Assembly (NCBI RefSeq): GCF_902686445.1
Contig: NC_062218.1
Coordinates: 134,959,241 to 135,023,240, forward strand
Source: Sciurus carolinensis
Lineage: Eukaryota; Chordata; Mammalia; Rodentia; Sciuridae
Length of the DNA: 64,000 nt
Direction: 5' to 3'
This document shows, piece by piece, positions 11,036 through 23,011 of this stretch. The notes beneath the pieces were generated by a model. That model saw only the letters and a program-made list of their open reading frames with translations, did not search any database and was not told the origin of the DNA. How positions within the stretch are numbered: position 1 is the stretch's first letter; every line of letters begins with the position of its first letter. The position numbers and the translations under genes were made by a program.

Positions 11036-11495
11036 ATGTCTGTTGCTTATTTCCACCCTCTACCTGAGGTTTAATAGTCATTATAAAATAAAAGGGAAAT
11101 AATCTCTTGGGTTTCTTGGCTCTGAGCATATTTCCCTAACTCAGATTTGGATATTCACTCTTGTTTCTATGAGGAGTCTGATGCTGGGAGTCAGGTAACA
11201 CTGAGCTGTAATTCTGCCCCATCCTTTCTTCTTTTCATTACTGTTGAATCTCAGCCACCTAATTTATTGTGAGCCTTTATTTTGTCATGTTGACATTGGT
11301 GCTAAAGATACAAACATACAAGGGACATGAATGCTGAATCCCATGTCTCATTTTCCACGTCTCCTGGAAGGAGAGGATCAATATGAATATACATCTCCAT
11401 TCTTAATTTCCTCCACACATGCACAAGCAAATTATACCTCCTTCAGTGACTTCTACAATGACAACTACATCCTTATATTTTTGTAAGTTATATAT
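11036..11495. other. No gene seen
   Basis: Mixed unique sequence with no recognisable element or exon. Confidence 0.4.
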
Positions 11496-11499
11496 TTAT

Positions 11500-11590
11500 C
11501 TCTGGATGCCTGCCCATCTAGACTGCACACTGAGGGTAGAATCTGTGTCCATGTTCTTCATTCCAGTGTCTAGCATGATGCCTGGTACCG
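11500..11590 (+). repeat. L2 3'-end remnant
   Basis: Contains GACTGCACACTGAGGGTAGA, then ATTCCAGTGTCTAGCATGAT followed by GCCTGGTA, the usual order at the 3' end of an L2 LINE. Confidence 0.55.
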
Positions 11591-12117
11591 GGGGAACAAT
11601 GCTGATGACCTCTGAATTTGGTCCTGTATATGGTGATTCATTAGGTCAATGCTATCATGCAGTAACATAGGGACATCTAAATGATATCTGATGCCCCCAG
11701 TGCTTGGGATCCAATTTAGCAACAAGTTATTTGTTACAATGAATGTACTGGTGAAAAACCGCATATAGACCATGCAAATGAATAAAATTGTAAGATTGGG
11801 ATGAGTGGAGAAACAGTGATGAAGAGGAAGTCTCTCTCATTGAATGAGGAACACATGGGATAGACAGCTGAATGGCAGATACCATTCTTAAGGTCATGAG
11901 AAATAAAGTTGTGATTAAAACACAAAAATAGTCTGAGTGATTTTTTTACTGCAATCCTGTTTTCCTTTTTTCAATTGGGACACTAAACAGTACTGTCCCC
12001 AGAGTGTAATGAGTTAAAACAAGTAGCATGCTTAAGAAAGTCCTTGGCACAGAATATGCATCTAATAAATGTTTGCTATGTTCATTATCTTTTATTGTAT
12101 CCCCACTCCCTCTCTCT
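11591..12117. other. No gene seen
   Basis: Includes an L2- or MIR-like end near 12025-12080 (TCCTTGGCACAGAATATGCA, then AATAAATGTTTG). No exon is seen. Confidence 0.4.
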
Positions 12118-12119
12118 CT

Positions 12120-12302
12120 CCATATATATTTATTGGTACAGGGGAGTGAACCAGGATTACTTAACCACTGAGTTACATCCCTGACACTTTTTATATTTTA
12201 TTTTGAGGCAGGGTCTTGCTAAGTTGCTTAGGGCCTCACTAAATTGCTGAGTCTGGCTTTGAACTTGTGATCCTTCTGCCTCAGCCTCCTGAACTGCTGG
12301 GA
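12120..12302 (-). mobile_element. B1-dID SINE
   Basis: Reverse-oriented composite: the ID part (ACTTAACCACTGAGTTACAT) is followed by TTGAGGCAGGGTCTTGCTAA, TTTGAACTTGTGATCCTTCT and GCCTCAGCCTCCTGAACTGC from B1. Confidence 0.85.
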
Positions 12303-14085
12303 ATATTGTTTTTACCGAAAATATGTATCAGGCAGCAAATGAAAGAAAAGTGTTTCTGCAGTGATTGGAGAAGTGCTCCTCATTAGGGATAGGAGTCCTC
12401 TCCCTCTCTAGTCACAGCTTGGAAGAATTAAAGTGCAAAACTGACACTATTCTCTTGGTTTCATTCAGTTTTCCTTGTGCCTTTTCTAGTTTCTGGATAC
12501 CAGAAAAAAGAAAAAAAAAAAAAACCAAAAAAACAACATGTTCTAACCAGAACATGTATATAGAGGACTTCGTGGTGGAAAAGGTTTGTGTCCCCATAAA
12601 TTATGAGCTATCCTAGCACAGAAGCCAGGAAGTGTCTCTGCCTGATTTACTTTGTAGCAATTCTTATAGACCTTTCAGGGAGAACAGTGTTCTTTGTTCT
12701 TTGCTCTCTTCTGTGTCTGGTGTTTAATCTTTTCCCCTTTTCCAGGAAAGGCAACAAGAACTCAAAGGAAAAACCAAGATGCTCAAGATCACACAGTAAG
12801 TGACAGTGCTGGGACTCAGACTCATTTCTCTTCATCAAACATCTTAGTCCTGTCTCTGGTTATTTTCTTTCTGTGCCTCCGTGGGTGGCATCCACACATG
12901 CTGCAACAAAAACCCAGCATTTCCTTTCCATAGGTTTTACTATGGTATATATAGTTTGAAATATGAAACGTTCTTATAGAAAAAAGCATATACAATTTCC
13001 CACAGAAACATTTTCCATACAAATCTGTAGATCGATCTCTACTCCATTAAATGGTTGCAAAGTTTACCATTTCATGAGTTTTCACTTATTTTTCTGCTAT
13101 TTTAATCCTATTCACATCCTTGCATTTACCTATGAATCTTAATTTTTCAGTTAGTTCACTGATTGCTCCCAGTGAACTTTGTAATAGGCTTGTAATTTTG
13201 TCTTTAGGTGTATGTCTTCTTCATTTTCTGTTTCTTCACCGTCCATTTTATTTTCCATTATTTATATATTTCTAATTATGAGTAACATAAAATGGATCTT
13301 TCTGTCCTAAGAACTAATCAGTCTTCATGGATGACCCCGGAGAACTGCCATGGAGCAATGGGAAGAGGAAAATATCCAGGAAGAAGAAAGGGGGAAAGCA
13401 GGTCTCTAAGCTTCAGCTGAGACTCCACCCAAGACTGTGACCTCTGCAGCTGCAGAGAAGGTGTGGGGATCCTGCCCTTCATGTCTTGGTCTACTTCTAG
13501 CACTGTGATGTTCACTGCCTGAAGTGGGGAATACACTACACCAAGGTAAAAGAGAAAGAAAACATTTATTCTTGAAGACTCATTCAACCAATCTGTGATA
13601 CATAAAAGAGAGCACCCACTGGAGGGATTGCAAAGACAGAGGCACATCTCCTGCTTGTACAGAGCCAGGCAGTTATATTCATAGCATACCCGAGATCAAT
13701 AATAACTCATCCTCAAGTAAGAGACATCACAACACCACTTTTACTTTCCATTTTTTTAAAATAAAGTTTATTTTAAGTTCACTTAAATTCTCCTGCTAAA
13801 TGGTATAACCACTTGTTTGCTAATTACTTTTATCAAAGGAAAAATATGCCTCCTGTTTTACGACAGGAGGTAAGTTTGTAACTTAAAGCCAGGTGCTGGC
13901 TGAAGTTGGCTTCTGCCCTCCATGGACACAAGGGCACTATCTCTCTTGATGATTCCATCTCAGAGAGATGACTTCCAGGTCCTTGAGAAGTCATCCCTGG
14001 GTTGGAAAGTTGGCAAAAGACTCATTTACCTTAGCAATTTACATACATCTCAAAGGGAAAAAGAATTTGCAATCACAAGCTATTA
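12303..14085. other. No gene seen
   Basis: Contains a probable MIR fragment at about 12765-12840 (CTCAAGATCACACAGTAAGT, then CTGGGACTCAGACTC). Sequence at 13315-13700 has LTR-like character but no defined ends. AT-rich elsewhere. The ORFs at 12365-12933 and 13318-13647 show no domains. Confidence 0.4.
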
Positions 14086-14283
14086 TGGGTTTTGATACTG
14101 GGGATTGAACCCAAGGCCTCATGTATGCTAGGCAAGTATTTACCACTGAGCTACATTCCTAGTCCTTTTTATTTTGTATTTTGAGATAGAGTTTCATTAA
14201 ATTGCCCAGGTTGGCCTTGAACTTATGTTCTTTCTGCTTCTCAAGTAGCTGGGATTACAGGTGTGTGTCACCATGCCCAGCAC
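14086..14283 (-). mobile_element. B1-dID SINE
   Basis: ID part GATACTGGGGATTGAACCCA, then ACCACTGAGCTACATTCC, then B1 part GTTGGCCTTGAACTTATG and CTGGGATTACAGGTGTGTG. Reverse-oriented. Confidence 0.85.
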
Positions 14284-14383
14284 AAATGATCTTTTTAAAA
14301 TGCTCTAAAGGAAAAACGAGGGAGTTCTTTCCATTTTCATACCAGAGAAAATTAACTGATGCTTCATTTAAAATTTTTTTTCA

Positions 14384-15640
14384 TTTGTTCTAATTAGTTG
14401 TACATGACAGTAGAAAGCATTTATACATTTTGATAAATCATGCATAAATGGAATGTAATTTCTCATTTTTCTGATTGTACATATTGTAGGATCACATTAG
14501 TCATGCAGTCGTATATGTACATGAGGTAATAATGTCTGTTTAATTCTACTATTCTTCCTACCCCTATAATCCTTCCCCTCCCTTCACTCCCCTCTACCTA
14601 ATATGAAGTAACTCACATATCAGAGGAAACATTCGGTCGTTGGTTTTTTGGGTTTGGCTTATTTCGCTTAGCATGATATTCTTCAACTCCATCCATAATT
14701 TCATTCTTCTTTAAAGCTGAATAATATTCCATCACATATATATATATCATATCATATATGATTTATATATATCTCACATTTTCTTTATCCATTCATCTGT
14801 TGAAGGGCACCTAGGTTGGTTCTATAGTTTAGTTATTGTGAGTCGAGTTGTTATAAACATTGATGTGGCTGCATCACTGTAGAATGATGATTTTAAGTCC
14901 TTTGGGTATACAACGGAGGAGTGGGATAACTGGGTCAAATGGTGGTTCCATTGTAAGTTTCCTGAGGAATCTCCATACTGCTTTACATAATGGTTGCGCC
15001 AATCTGCATTCCCACCAGTAATGTATGAGTGTACCTTTTTCCCCACATCCTCAACAACATTTATTGTTGTTTGTATCCTTGATAATTGCCATTCTGATTG
15101 GAGTGAGATGAAATCTTAGAGTAGTTTTGATTTGCATTTCTCTAATTGCTAGAGATGTTGAACATATTTTCATATATTTGTTGATCAATTGTATTTCTTC
15201 TTCTGTGAAGTGACTGTTCAGTTCCTTAGCCCATTTGATTGGGTTATTTGTTTTTTTGGTGTTAAGTTTTTTGAGTTCTTTATATATCCTAGAGATTAGT
15301 GCTTTATCTGGGGTGCATGTGGTAAAGATTTTCTCCCAGTCTGTAGGCTCTCTCTTCACATTATTGATTATTTCTTTGGCTGAGAAGAAGTTTTTTAGTT
15401 TGAATCCATCCCATTTATTGATTCTTGATTTAACTTTTTGCATTTTAGGGGTCTTGTCAAGGAAGTCAGATCCTAGGCCAACATGGTGAAGATTTGGGCC
15501 TAATTTTTCTTCTAGTAGTTGCAGGTTCTCTGGTGCAGCGTCTGAGTCTTTGATCCACTTTGAGTTGAGTTTTGTGCAGGGTGAGAGATAAAGATTTAAT
15601 TTTTGATTTGTGTCTATCCTTACACATAAGCATTGTTCCA
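14384..15640 (-). mobile_element. 5'-truncated L1, 3' UTR plus ORF2 C-terminus
   Basis: On the minus strand the element runs from the ORF2 C-terminal region (15640 down to about 14790) into the 3' UTR (to 14384). The minus-strand ORFs 15051-15686 and 14822-15046 are successive pieces of that C-terminus and contain L1 phrases such as NNPIKWAKELNSHFTEEEIQ and [17 protein letters not shown]. Separate frames show at least one frameshift. A TATATA tract lies near 14740. The reverse transcriptase core is absent, so this copy cannot be active. Confidence 0.85.
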
Positions 15641-16400
15641 TGTTTCCTCTGCTCTGCTTTCCAATCTTACCCCCTAGTTCAGTCACTCCTCCCTTCTCTC
15701 TAGTACTTAGTTTTATGATATCCAGTTGCCCTTGCCCCCCGCCAAATTCTTAACAGTTTCCTTAACTCAGGGGACCTCCACAATTACCTGGATCCCTCCT
15801 CCCTGCCTGCCTCTTGCAAGTTCTGCAGACTCTGAACTGGGGCTTCTATGTGGTCCCCTCCCTGGGTTCCTGCCTCCAGGTCACTGTCTTGTGCTCCTTT
15901 CAGATAATTCCCGGTGTCTGAAAACATTTAGTTCACGCAGTTTATCTGGATTTTTACTTGTTGGATGCTGGAGGGAGTCTGGTTCTTGTTATCCCATTAT
16001 AGGCAGAAGTGAAAGTTCTGAATTCACTTTGAAATAAATTCTTGGTTACTCATATGGGACTGAGCTTGAGTCTCTATTACTTCATAATGACATACACATT
16101 ACAACTTAGTTTATAGCAGTAAGAATGTTAGATGGTTATTTTGTATACTGTTCAATCCCAGATTGAACAGATCCACACATGAGGTATTAATAAATTCTTT
16201 CTTTTTTAAAATCTAGATGACACGTGACTGAAATTATTAGAAATCCTAAGGCAGTGAAAGAAGAAAAAGTAGCTCAGGGACAAGAGAAATCTTTAGGCAA
16301 CAAGGTACTAACAACCTCTTTTCTTTTTTACCCAACTGATGAATAATGGATCTGCAAGTGGAGAAGATGACCTTCACAATGTTTATGATCCTGCCTGGAA
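15641..16400. other. No gene seen
   Basis: Pyrimidine-rich unique sequence to about 15990, then AT-rich. The ORF at 15726-16037 has no recognisable domain. Confidence 0.4.
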
Positions 16401-16401
16401 G

Positions 16402-16858
16402 GGTGTGAAAAGATAGAAAAAGCTTGCACCTGTGTAAATACGAGGCTCTTCCCAAACTGCCCTCAACCCCTCATAAAACCCGCAAAGAATTTTTGTCTCG
16501 TCTCTTATCTGTAAAGGCCAGGTGGCTGAGCCAAAAGCAAACTTTGCTGGCAAAAAAAAAAGCAAACTTAAAGATAATGACAACCCTCCTCTCGGAGGTC
16601 AGGGTGACCCAGAACTTAAACTAACGTGCTTTGTATACAATTTTATATGTTAACCAATTAAAAAGAACACTGTAAAACTGCTTGCCTTTCATTATAAAAA
16701 CCCTGCTAAACAAGGGCTCGGGGCCTCTTAGTGTCACTGGTTACCGCGTGCGCGGAGGACCAGGCTCGAACTTGCTAATAAATTACTCTTTGTTGCTTGC
16801 ATTGATCGTGGTCTCTGGTGGTCTTTGTGGGGTCTCGAGCCGCTGGGCACAACAGGTG
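16402..16858 (+). mobile_element. Solo LTR, ERV1 (gammaretrovirus-like) type
   Basis: The LTR proper is 16406-16854 (449 bp). It starts TGAAAAGATAG, ends GGGCACAACA, and is flanked on both sides by the exact 4-bp direct repeat GGTG (16402-16405 and 16855-16858), the duplication length expected of class I ERVs. Inside are a TATA box (CATTATAAAAACC, about 16690-16702), a polyadenylation signal in TGCTAATAAATTAC (about 16776-16789) and a U5-like GT-rich end. No gag, pol or env sequence adjoins it, so it is a solo LTR left by recombination. Short ORFs overlapping it are not genes. Confidence 0.85.
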
Positions 16859-17096
16859 GTGAAGAAACAGCCCAGAGGATTTATGAACCCAGTTACAATC
16901 AAGAGAAAAACCTTTATAGAGATGAACTAATAGCAAGAATAAGATAAGAATTGTTTTTTTGCGGTGGAGATCATAGGCTGAGAAAGAGCATTTCAGCTCA
17001 GTTTGAGGAGACTCTCTTTGGTTTGGATAAGTTTTTAGAAGCAACCAAATAGCATGGTGGCTTGAAGAGATCCTCAAGAAGCAGCTGTCACAAGGA
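16859..17096. other. No gene seen
   Basis: Unique sequence between the LTR and duplicate segment B. The reading GGTGAAGAAACAGCCCAGAG onwards is open for a few dozen codons but unsupported. Confidence 0.35.
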
Positions 17097-17760
17097 ATGT
17101 GGACATGAAAACAAAAAGAGGAGGAAGGAATAGGCACATATCTCTTCAAAGTGAATGGACAATTATTTTCAACCCCCAGGACGCATATCGCAGGGGAAAT
17201 GGCATTGCAAATAACCAACATAAAAACCATATTTGGTTGCCAGATACAGAATTACTTTTTTTTTTTTTTTTTTTTTTGTGGTGCTGGGGATCGAACCCTG
17301 GACCTTTGTATGCAATGCAAGCACTCCACCAACTGAGCTACATCCCCAGCCTAGCATTACTTTTTATTAAGGGAGAAAGGAGGCATAGTAAGTTCTATTT
17401 TCAACAATTTGGCGTTTTTAAAGAGTAAGTTGCCTTTGTGCTTCTCCAAGTTTCTGGCATTTCTAGAACATACTGTCCCACGTACGAAATGAAGACCACT
17501 TCCTTTTGTGTGCACTTATAACTTGGGATTACAGCCTCTAAAAACAACTGCTTAAGAGTTAAAGTTACCTTAACCATGACAAGAAGGAATATGTTCACAT
17601 ATCAGAACTGTCCTGCCAAATGAATTTTGTCCCTACGGGGCTCTGTTTTTATTTGGTGTAGGGAAATTAAGCTCGTACAATGGTTTCAAATAAAAGCACT
17701 CAGACACACCCAAAAGATGCTGTTACTGTCATCCATGGGAAAGACCATTAAAGGCTTTGG
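17097..17760 (+). repeat. Diverged duplicate segment, copy B
   Basis: Counterpart of 6870-7410, interrupted here by an ID insertion at 17256-17352. The ID is missing from copy A, so it inserted after the copies separated or on this branch only. The shared AATAAA motif near the end (TTCAAATAAAAGC) falls in the same relative place in both copies. Confidence 0.6.
17256..17352 (-). mobile_element. ID SINE with target duplication
   Basis: A poly-T run and GTGGTGCTGGGGATCGAACC ... CAACTGAGCTACATCCCCAG form a reverse-oriented ID. ATTACTTTTT flanks it on both sides (17251-17260 and 17355-17364). Confidence 0.88.
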
Positions 17761-18244
17761 CACTTCCTATTTGACTGGAAACTCTTTGAGGTAGAAAAAA
17801 AATTCAGAAATCATGGGTATGCATTTGTAGAGACTTAAAAACTTTTTTACCTTGCTGCTGGGGCTACAGGGTGAGAAGGATATCAATTATTCCCAAGGAC
17901 AACACCTTCAATAACCACTTGCTAGGCCCTACCTTTTAAAGGTCCTGCCGCTTCTTAACAAGAACACACTGAGGGCCAAGCTTCCAATACACAAAACCTT
18001 GAGGGATAAACTCAGACCATATCCAAACTATAGCAGAAGCTTGCTGCCTGTGGGTTCAGCAGCAGTAGATTCTAGCTGAACCCCTCTCCTCAGCCTCCTG
18101 TGAGTCAAGTGTATTGTCCTGTTGGTTGCATAAACAGAAGCATGTGGTAGCCATTGTCTGAAATGAGAGGAATGGGGAGGACAGACGTGAGGGGGAGAGG
18201 GCAGAAGAACATGTTAGATCAGTTTTTGCCCTGCTGTCACCCCC
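17761..18244. other. No gene seen
   Basis: Unique, mixed sequence. No element is recognised. Confidence 0.4.
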
Positions 18245-18246
18245 AC

Positions 18247-18420
18247 CACACCTCTGTGGTATTGAAGATTGAACCCAGAATCCCTCTACCACTGAGTTAC
18301 ATCCCCAGTTGTTATTTTGAGAGTTTCCCTAAGTTGTCCAGGTTGGCCTCAAACTTGTGATCCTCCTGTCTTAGCCTCCAAGTAGCTTGGATTAAGGTGT
18401 GTGCCACTGTACCTGACTTT
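18247..18420 (-). mobile_element. B1-dID SINE
   Basis: Reverse-oriented composite with ACCACTGAGTTACATCCCCA (ID) followed by CAGGTTGGCCTCAAACTTG and GTGTGCCACTGTACCTGAC (B1). Confidence 0.8.
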
Positions 18421-19194
18421 CCATGCTGACTTTGAAGTTGTACCCTGGTAAAAAAAAATCCTTGTAGTTGCACATTAACCTCTTTTTAAAAGTTTTCCCA
18501 ATGATAAGCATACATTGAAAAGTTTTATAATACTTGAAACCTTGCTCTCAGTCATCTACTGCCTTACTCCCTAGGCCTCTCTGATCTTGTTTAATTTCTT
18601 TACAACTACCTGACTCCTCCACCAAGGTCTTTTTACCATGCTGTCCTCAAGGTTGACTGAAGTCTAACCTTGGCTACCATCCCCTTCCCTGATCTTGCAA
18701 TCTTTAATGAATTCCCAAGATATTCTCTGTGCTGTGATTGTTTTCTTTACTTTTGTCATTGTTTTTGGTGTTTGGTTACTTGAACATATGATCTTTTTTC
18801 TCTCAGTGCAAAATAGATGTTCAGCAAACTTCTAACATGGGAAGCAGAATCTTGGCTTGCTGCAGTTCTACTTAATGAAGAGGGAAGTGTTGCCTGGTTC
18901 CTTTCCTGGTAGACAGTAGGAGGCCCTCAGATTCCCCCCAGGATCTTCAGTGGTTGGGATCCCTCCCTCTTGTTCTTGGACCGGAAAGGAGAACTTAGCA
19001 TCTGCAATAAGCACCATGGCTCAGGGGGACAGGAAATCGGGCCCCTCTCTTATTCAGAAACTCCTGGGTCAGTCTAAGTCTGACTGGGGATGCTTGGTCT
19101 CCACAGTCTTCTCTTCATAGTAAGTCCCCGAATTGCTCCTCAAGTCATGGATTTCTGATCTCAGATGAGGAGAGTAGCACTTCTACAGAACATT
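18421..19194. other. No gene seen
   Basis: Unique sequence with no recognisable repeat or exon. Confidence 0.4.
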
Positions 19195-19320
19195 TCCTTT
19201 AATCCTCACAGCACCTTTTAAAAATTGTTGGTGAAGAAAATGGAGGATTAGTGAAGTGAGGACTTTTACTTAAGTTCAGTTGAGAGCCCAAGCTGGTAAG
19301 CCTGCCCTGACCATCTCACC
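19195..19320 (+). repeat. MIR-like SINE remnant
   Basis: TTTAATCCTCACAGCACC followed by a GTGAAGAAAATGGAGGATTA block and a short CCAAGCTGG tail fit the 3' half of a MIR. Confidence 0.55.
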
Positions 19321-19435
19321 CTACGTATGCCTTCTTCAGTGTGTGCCCATCTGCCTAGGTGTGTGAGTGGAGCACAAGGTGGAAGATGTCCAGCAGGGCT
19401 GGGTTTAGGGCTAGCTTATTCAGTCCCAGATTTCT

Positions 19436-19452
19436 CCCACAAGGGGGCAGCA
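19436..19452 (+). promoter_or_regulatory. Candidate CTCF motif
   Basis: CCCACAAGGGGGCAGCA matches the CTCF core CCASYAGRKGGCAS on the plus strand, opposite to the two candidates at 2.9 kb and 8.9 kb. Confidence 0.5.
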
Positions 19453-19679
19453 CTGATGACCAGTCCCCTACAGCAGGCATGGAGAGGGAGGTTCCTTCCC
19501 CACCATGTCCTGGCTTTAGGGTCCTCACATCATTGATGACTTAAAACTATGTGAGCTAGAGGAGGCAGTAATATAGCTCTAGTTCCAACTGCTTCACCTG
19601 TTGAGGAAAATTCTGACCTCTAGAAGCCCTGCTAATAACTCCACAGTCCCATGATTGTTTCTCTGTTCCATTAGGCTAA
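19453..19679. other. No gene seen
   Basis: Short unique stretch. The overlapping ORFs at 19327-19544 have no domains. Confidence 0.4.
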
Positions 19680-20450
19680 CAAAGATTTAAAAGAGAAACT
19701 CAATATACTTCTAAATAATCCCTAGGTTAAAGAGGAAGTCTTGAAGTATAAAAATGCATAGAACTAAATAAAAATTAAAATTCAACAAAGTCCATACATA
19801 GGGTGTAAATAAACCGGTGAGAGAGAAATGGATGACCTGAAATGCTTATATTAAAAGAGAGCTATGGCAAATTAGTTCTTTAAGTTCTACCTAAAAAATT
19901 AGAAAAATAAGAACAAAATAAACCCCAAATCAAGCAAAGGAAAGAAATAGTAAAGAGCAAAAATCAATGAAGTCAAACATAGAAAATTAAAGAAAACCAT
20001 TGGAACACAAAGTTGGTTGTCTAAAAAATTAGCAAAATTGACAAATTTCTAGAATGACTAGCAAAAACAAAAAGAGAAAAAACAGAAGTCACTGACATCA
20101 GAAAAGAAATAAGAGATATCAATAGTGACCCTTTAGCAATTTAGAAAGATAACAAGAAAGTATGTACCATAACCAGCTTCGCACTCATAGATCAGCAGCT
20201 TAGAAGAAATGGATGGTTCCTTAAAACCCTCAAACTCTCAAAGCTTAATCAGGATTCAATAGGTAATATGAATAGTCTATAACAAGGTAAAAATTGAATT
20301 TTTAATTTAAAAAGCTTCTGAAAAAGAAATTCTGAGGCCAGATAGTTTTACTGGAGAGTTATAACAAGTGCTTAAAGATCTAACACCAATGTTACATAGT
20401 CTATTCCAGATAAAGAAGAGGTAGGAAAACTACTAGTGAGCTCTTACAAT
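19680..20450 (+). mobile_element. Old L1 ORF2 fragment, 5' part
   Basis: Decayed plus-strand L1 with endonuclease-to-RT linker phrases: AAAATCAATGAAGTCAAA, CAAAGTTGGTTGTCTAAAAA, TGACTAGCAAAAACAAAAAG and a degenerate GAGGCCAGATAGTTTTACTG block. It continues at 21240 after an insertion. Confidence 0.7.
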
Positions 20451-21235
20451 TTTATGCTGCCTTGGCATCTGTTTTAATATGAATTGGACTTTATCATTCC
20501 AGAAGCAGGGCTTAGTCACCATTGATGTAGTTTCCAGTTCTCTACCTCCTCCTTTTCAACATGATCAATATGCATATCGCCCTCATACAACCACCTCAAA
20601 CCCCTGGTGACTGCCTCTCCATTTAACAACTAGATACAACCAACTTGATTCTCTGCTTTAACCACCACATCCTCCAGTGACCACCTAGAATCACAGTGTG
20701 ACTTGTGCCTGCTTGTTGCAAACCCACCAATTAGAATTTCCAGGGAGAAACCTGCTTGGGTAATTCCCTGGACCCCAAAAGCCTTTAACTCACAAGTCCT
20801 TATCTCTGTCTTACTCCCTATCCATTGTAGAGTATATGTGTTCCAGAGGCTCCCAACTTCCTATTGGCCTTGTGAAGTGTGCTGTCCTCTTCTCTGGGAT
20901 CTGTAAGTAATATGATGCTTACATTATTTCAAATGTTGGACTCCCTATTGTATTTCCCACCCATTTATACATCCAAACCTAACTCCCCTCCCCTCCTGGT
21001 GAGGGCTCTCCTAGATAGCAGCTGTCTTGGTAGGAATAAACTGGACATAGGTCTGACAAGAGTCAAAAGGGCATCTGCCAGTATAAGATCAGTTTCCTGC
21101 GAGAGGGATTCCAGGTCATGGATTGTACACTTAGGCATGATACTGTCCAACAGGATAAAGAAGCATCCCATGAAAGGCTCTCTATAAACATCCATGACCA
21201 AATTCCTGGAGCCCCATCGGGGCAAGAGTAAAGTT
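20451..21235. mobile_element. Unidentified insertion splitting an old L1
   Basis: This block of about 790 bp separates two collinear parts of one L1 ORF2 copy, so it is an insertion. TTCTCTGGGATCTGTAAGTA near 20895 resembles an LTR U5 end, and sequence to 21200 could be decayed internal ERV sequence. I found no clear ends, target duplication or coding frame. Overlapping ORFs of 67-102 codons on both strands are unsupported. Confidence 0.4.
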
Positions 21236-21239
21236 TGTA

Positions 21240-21655
21240 GCCACTCTCTTAAGAGATCTGAAGACCAAATTAGGGGGAAAATAGTGATACTTACTAAAAG
21301 ATTTTACAAGGCTATTATTGTCTTGATATCAAAACCAAAGACGAAAACAACAGCAACAACAACAACCAAAAAGCCCCAACAAAACAAACTTATAGACTAA
21401 TATAATTCATGAATTTAGACACAAGGATCCTCACAATAGCAATGTATAAAAAGAATTATACATCATGCCCAAGTTGGATTTATGCAGGTTCAACATTTGA
21501 AAATCAGTCCATGTAATTCATAATAATAACAGTGTTTGGGAAAATTTCACCTATCATATCAATTGACACAGAAAATTTGACAAAATCTAACATCCATTTA
21601 TGACTAAACTTTCAACAAGTTAAGAAGGGCTGCTGCCTCAAATTGATAAATTTGA
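21240..21655 (+). mobile_element. Old L1 ORF2 fragment, continuation
   Basis: RT-region L1 phrases resume: AAGGCTATTATTGTCTTGAT, ATCAAAACCAAAGAC, GGTTCAACATTTGAAAATCA. A (CAA)n-like tract at 21340-21370 interrupts it. All frames are broken. Confidence 0.7.
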
Positions 21656-22997
21656 CATCTACAAAAATCCTAAGCTAATATTAAAGTTGAAGGACTGAGT
21701 GTTGTTCTCTCAAGGACTGGGTAAATATATGAAGGAACAAAGGGAAAGAAGATCTGGTTAGCAGTTTTGTTATGTAAAATCCTCTGGCATTGTCTCTGGG
21801 TTCATAAGGGCCTAGAGTTTTCTGCAGTGCTTGACTTCTGTCCTTCCTGGTAGAGAGGAGAGGGAAGACACCCTTATTCATGTACGTCCTCCTTTTAGGC
21901 AAATTGGGGGAGGGCAGAGAACTTATATGTGTCTACTTAATCTCAGTTGCCTTTAGTTCAAAATAATCCTCATGCCAAGTGGCATATTTGGGGGTCACAC
22001 ATTCTTCAGGAATCACTGGAATGATAGGATCCATTCATTAAAAGGCAGAAATGAATATAAAAAAATGTTTTCACACTGTCAGTCACTATGAAAAACAGAA
22101 CACTAGGAACAAAGAAGAGAGGATCCTAAAAGCTTTAGCAGGCAAAAATCACATCACATATTAAAGGGACATGGATTTTCTCCTCCAACAAACTCAACTA
22201 GGGCTCCCCTGAACTCTTCTTTTTTAACCAGGTCTTGATTTTTTGATTTCCATGTTCATCTCTACATTGTCCAATTTTAGCAAGAATCTTTCCAAGTTGG
22301 TTCATCCAGAATCCCCATTCTTCATATCTAATCAACCTCAGTATCCAGTATGGTTCCTCATACTTCACCATTCCCCAGGTGACATCTGAGCATCCTGGTA
22401 AGAATCCTTGTAGGTCACTTTTTCCAGAACCTCCCAACATTTTTTTATTTCCCACTTAGTTCATTCTGTCCTATGAATCATAGAACACAGGGATGAACTG
22501 AATCACTAAATTCTACCAAACTGGTATTCTATAAATTTAAGGCAGAAGTTAATTCTTTAATATAGTAGGTGACTGAGGAATTGGGGTTTGGTTCTCAGGA
22601 AACCCTTTTTGAGAAAGGCTAAAACTAAATGACAACTCATGAAAGGTAGTTGCAATGCACACAGATATTCATATCCCTAATATACAATGTCTTAAGCACA
22701 AATAAAAGATAATTATATTAATATACAGGGACACAAATAATTCAGAGGTAATACAGAAAAGAAAAAAGTATACATTTCCAATAAACATGAAACTATTTTA
22801 ACTCCCACTAACAAGTAATGAAAATTTAAAAATAAGCAACAAGGCGCCATCATTCTTAGTTAACAAATTGTCAGAAGGGAAAAAAGTCAGCAAAGATGCA
22901 CACAAACTAACCACCCAGGTAGTTTTGGTGGAATGCAAACTAGTAGAGCCATCCCTCAGGATGGGGTGGACTAGTATTACAACCTTCTGCAGATACC
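21656..22997. other. No gene seen
   Basis: Mixed to AT-rich sequence. The minus-strand ORFs at 21681 and 22198 carry no recognisable domain. Confidence 0.4.
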
Positions 22998-23011
22998 AAA
23001 ACCCAAGGACA

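Noticed and set aside
15051..15686. 211-codon minus-strand ORF, the second longest in the window
   Set aside because: It is L1 ORF2 C-terminal sequence in a truncated element, not a host gene.
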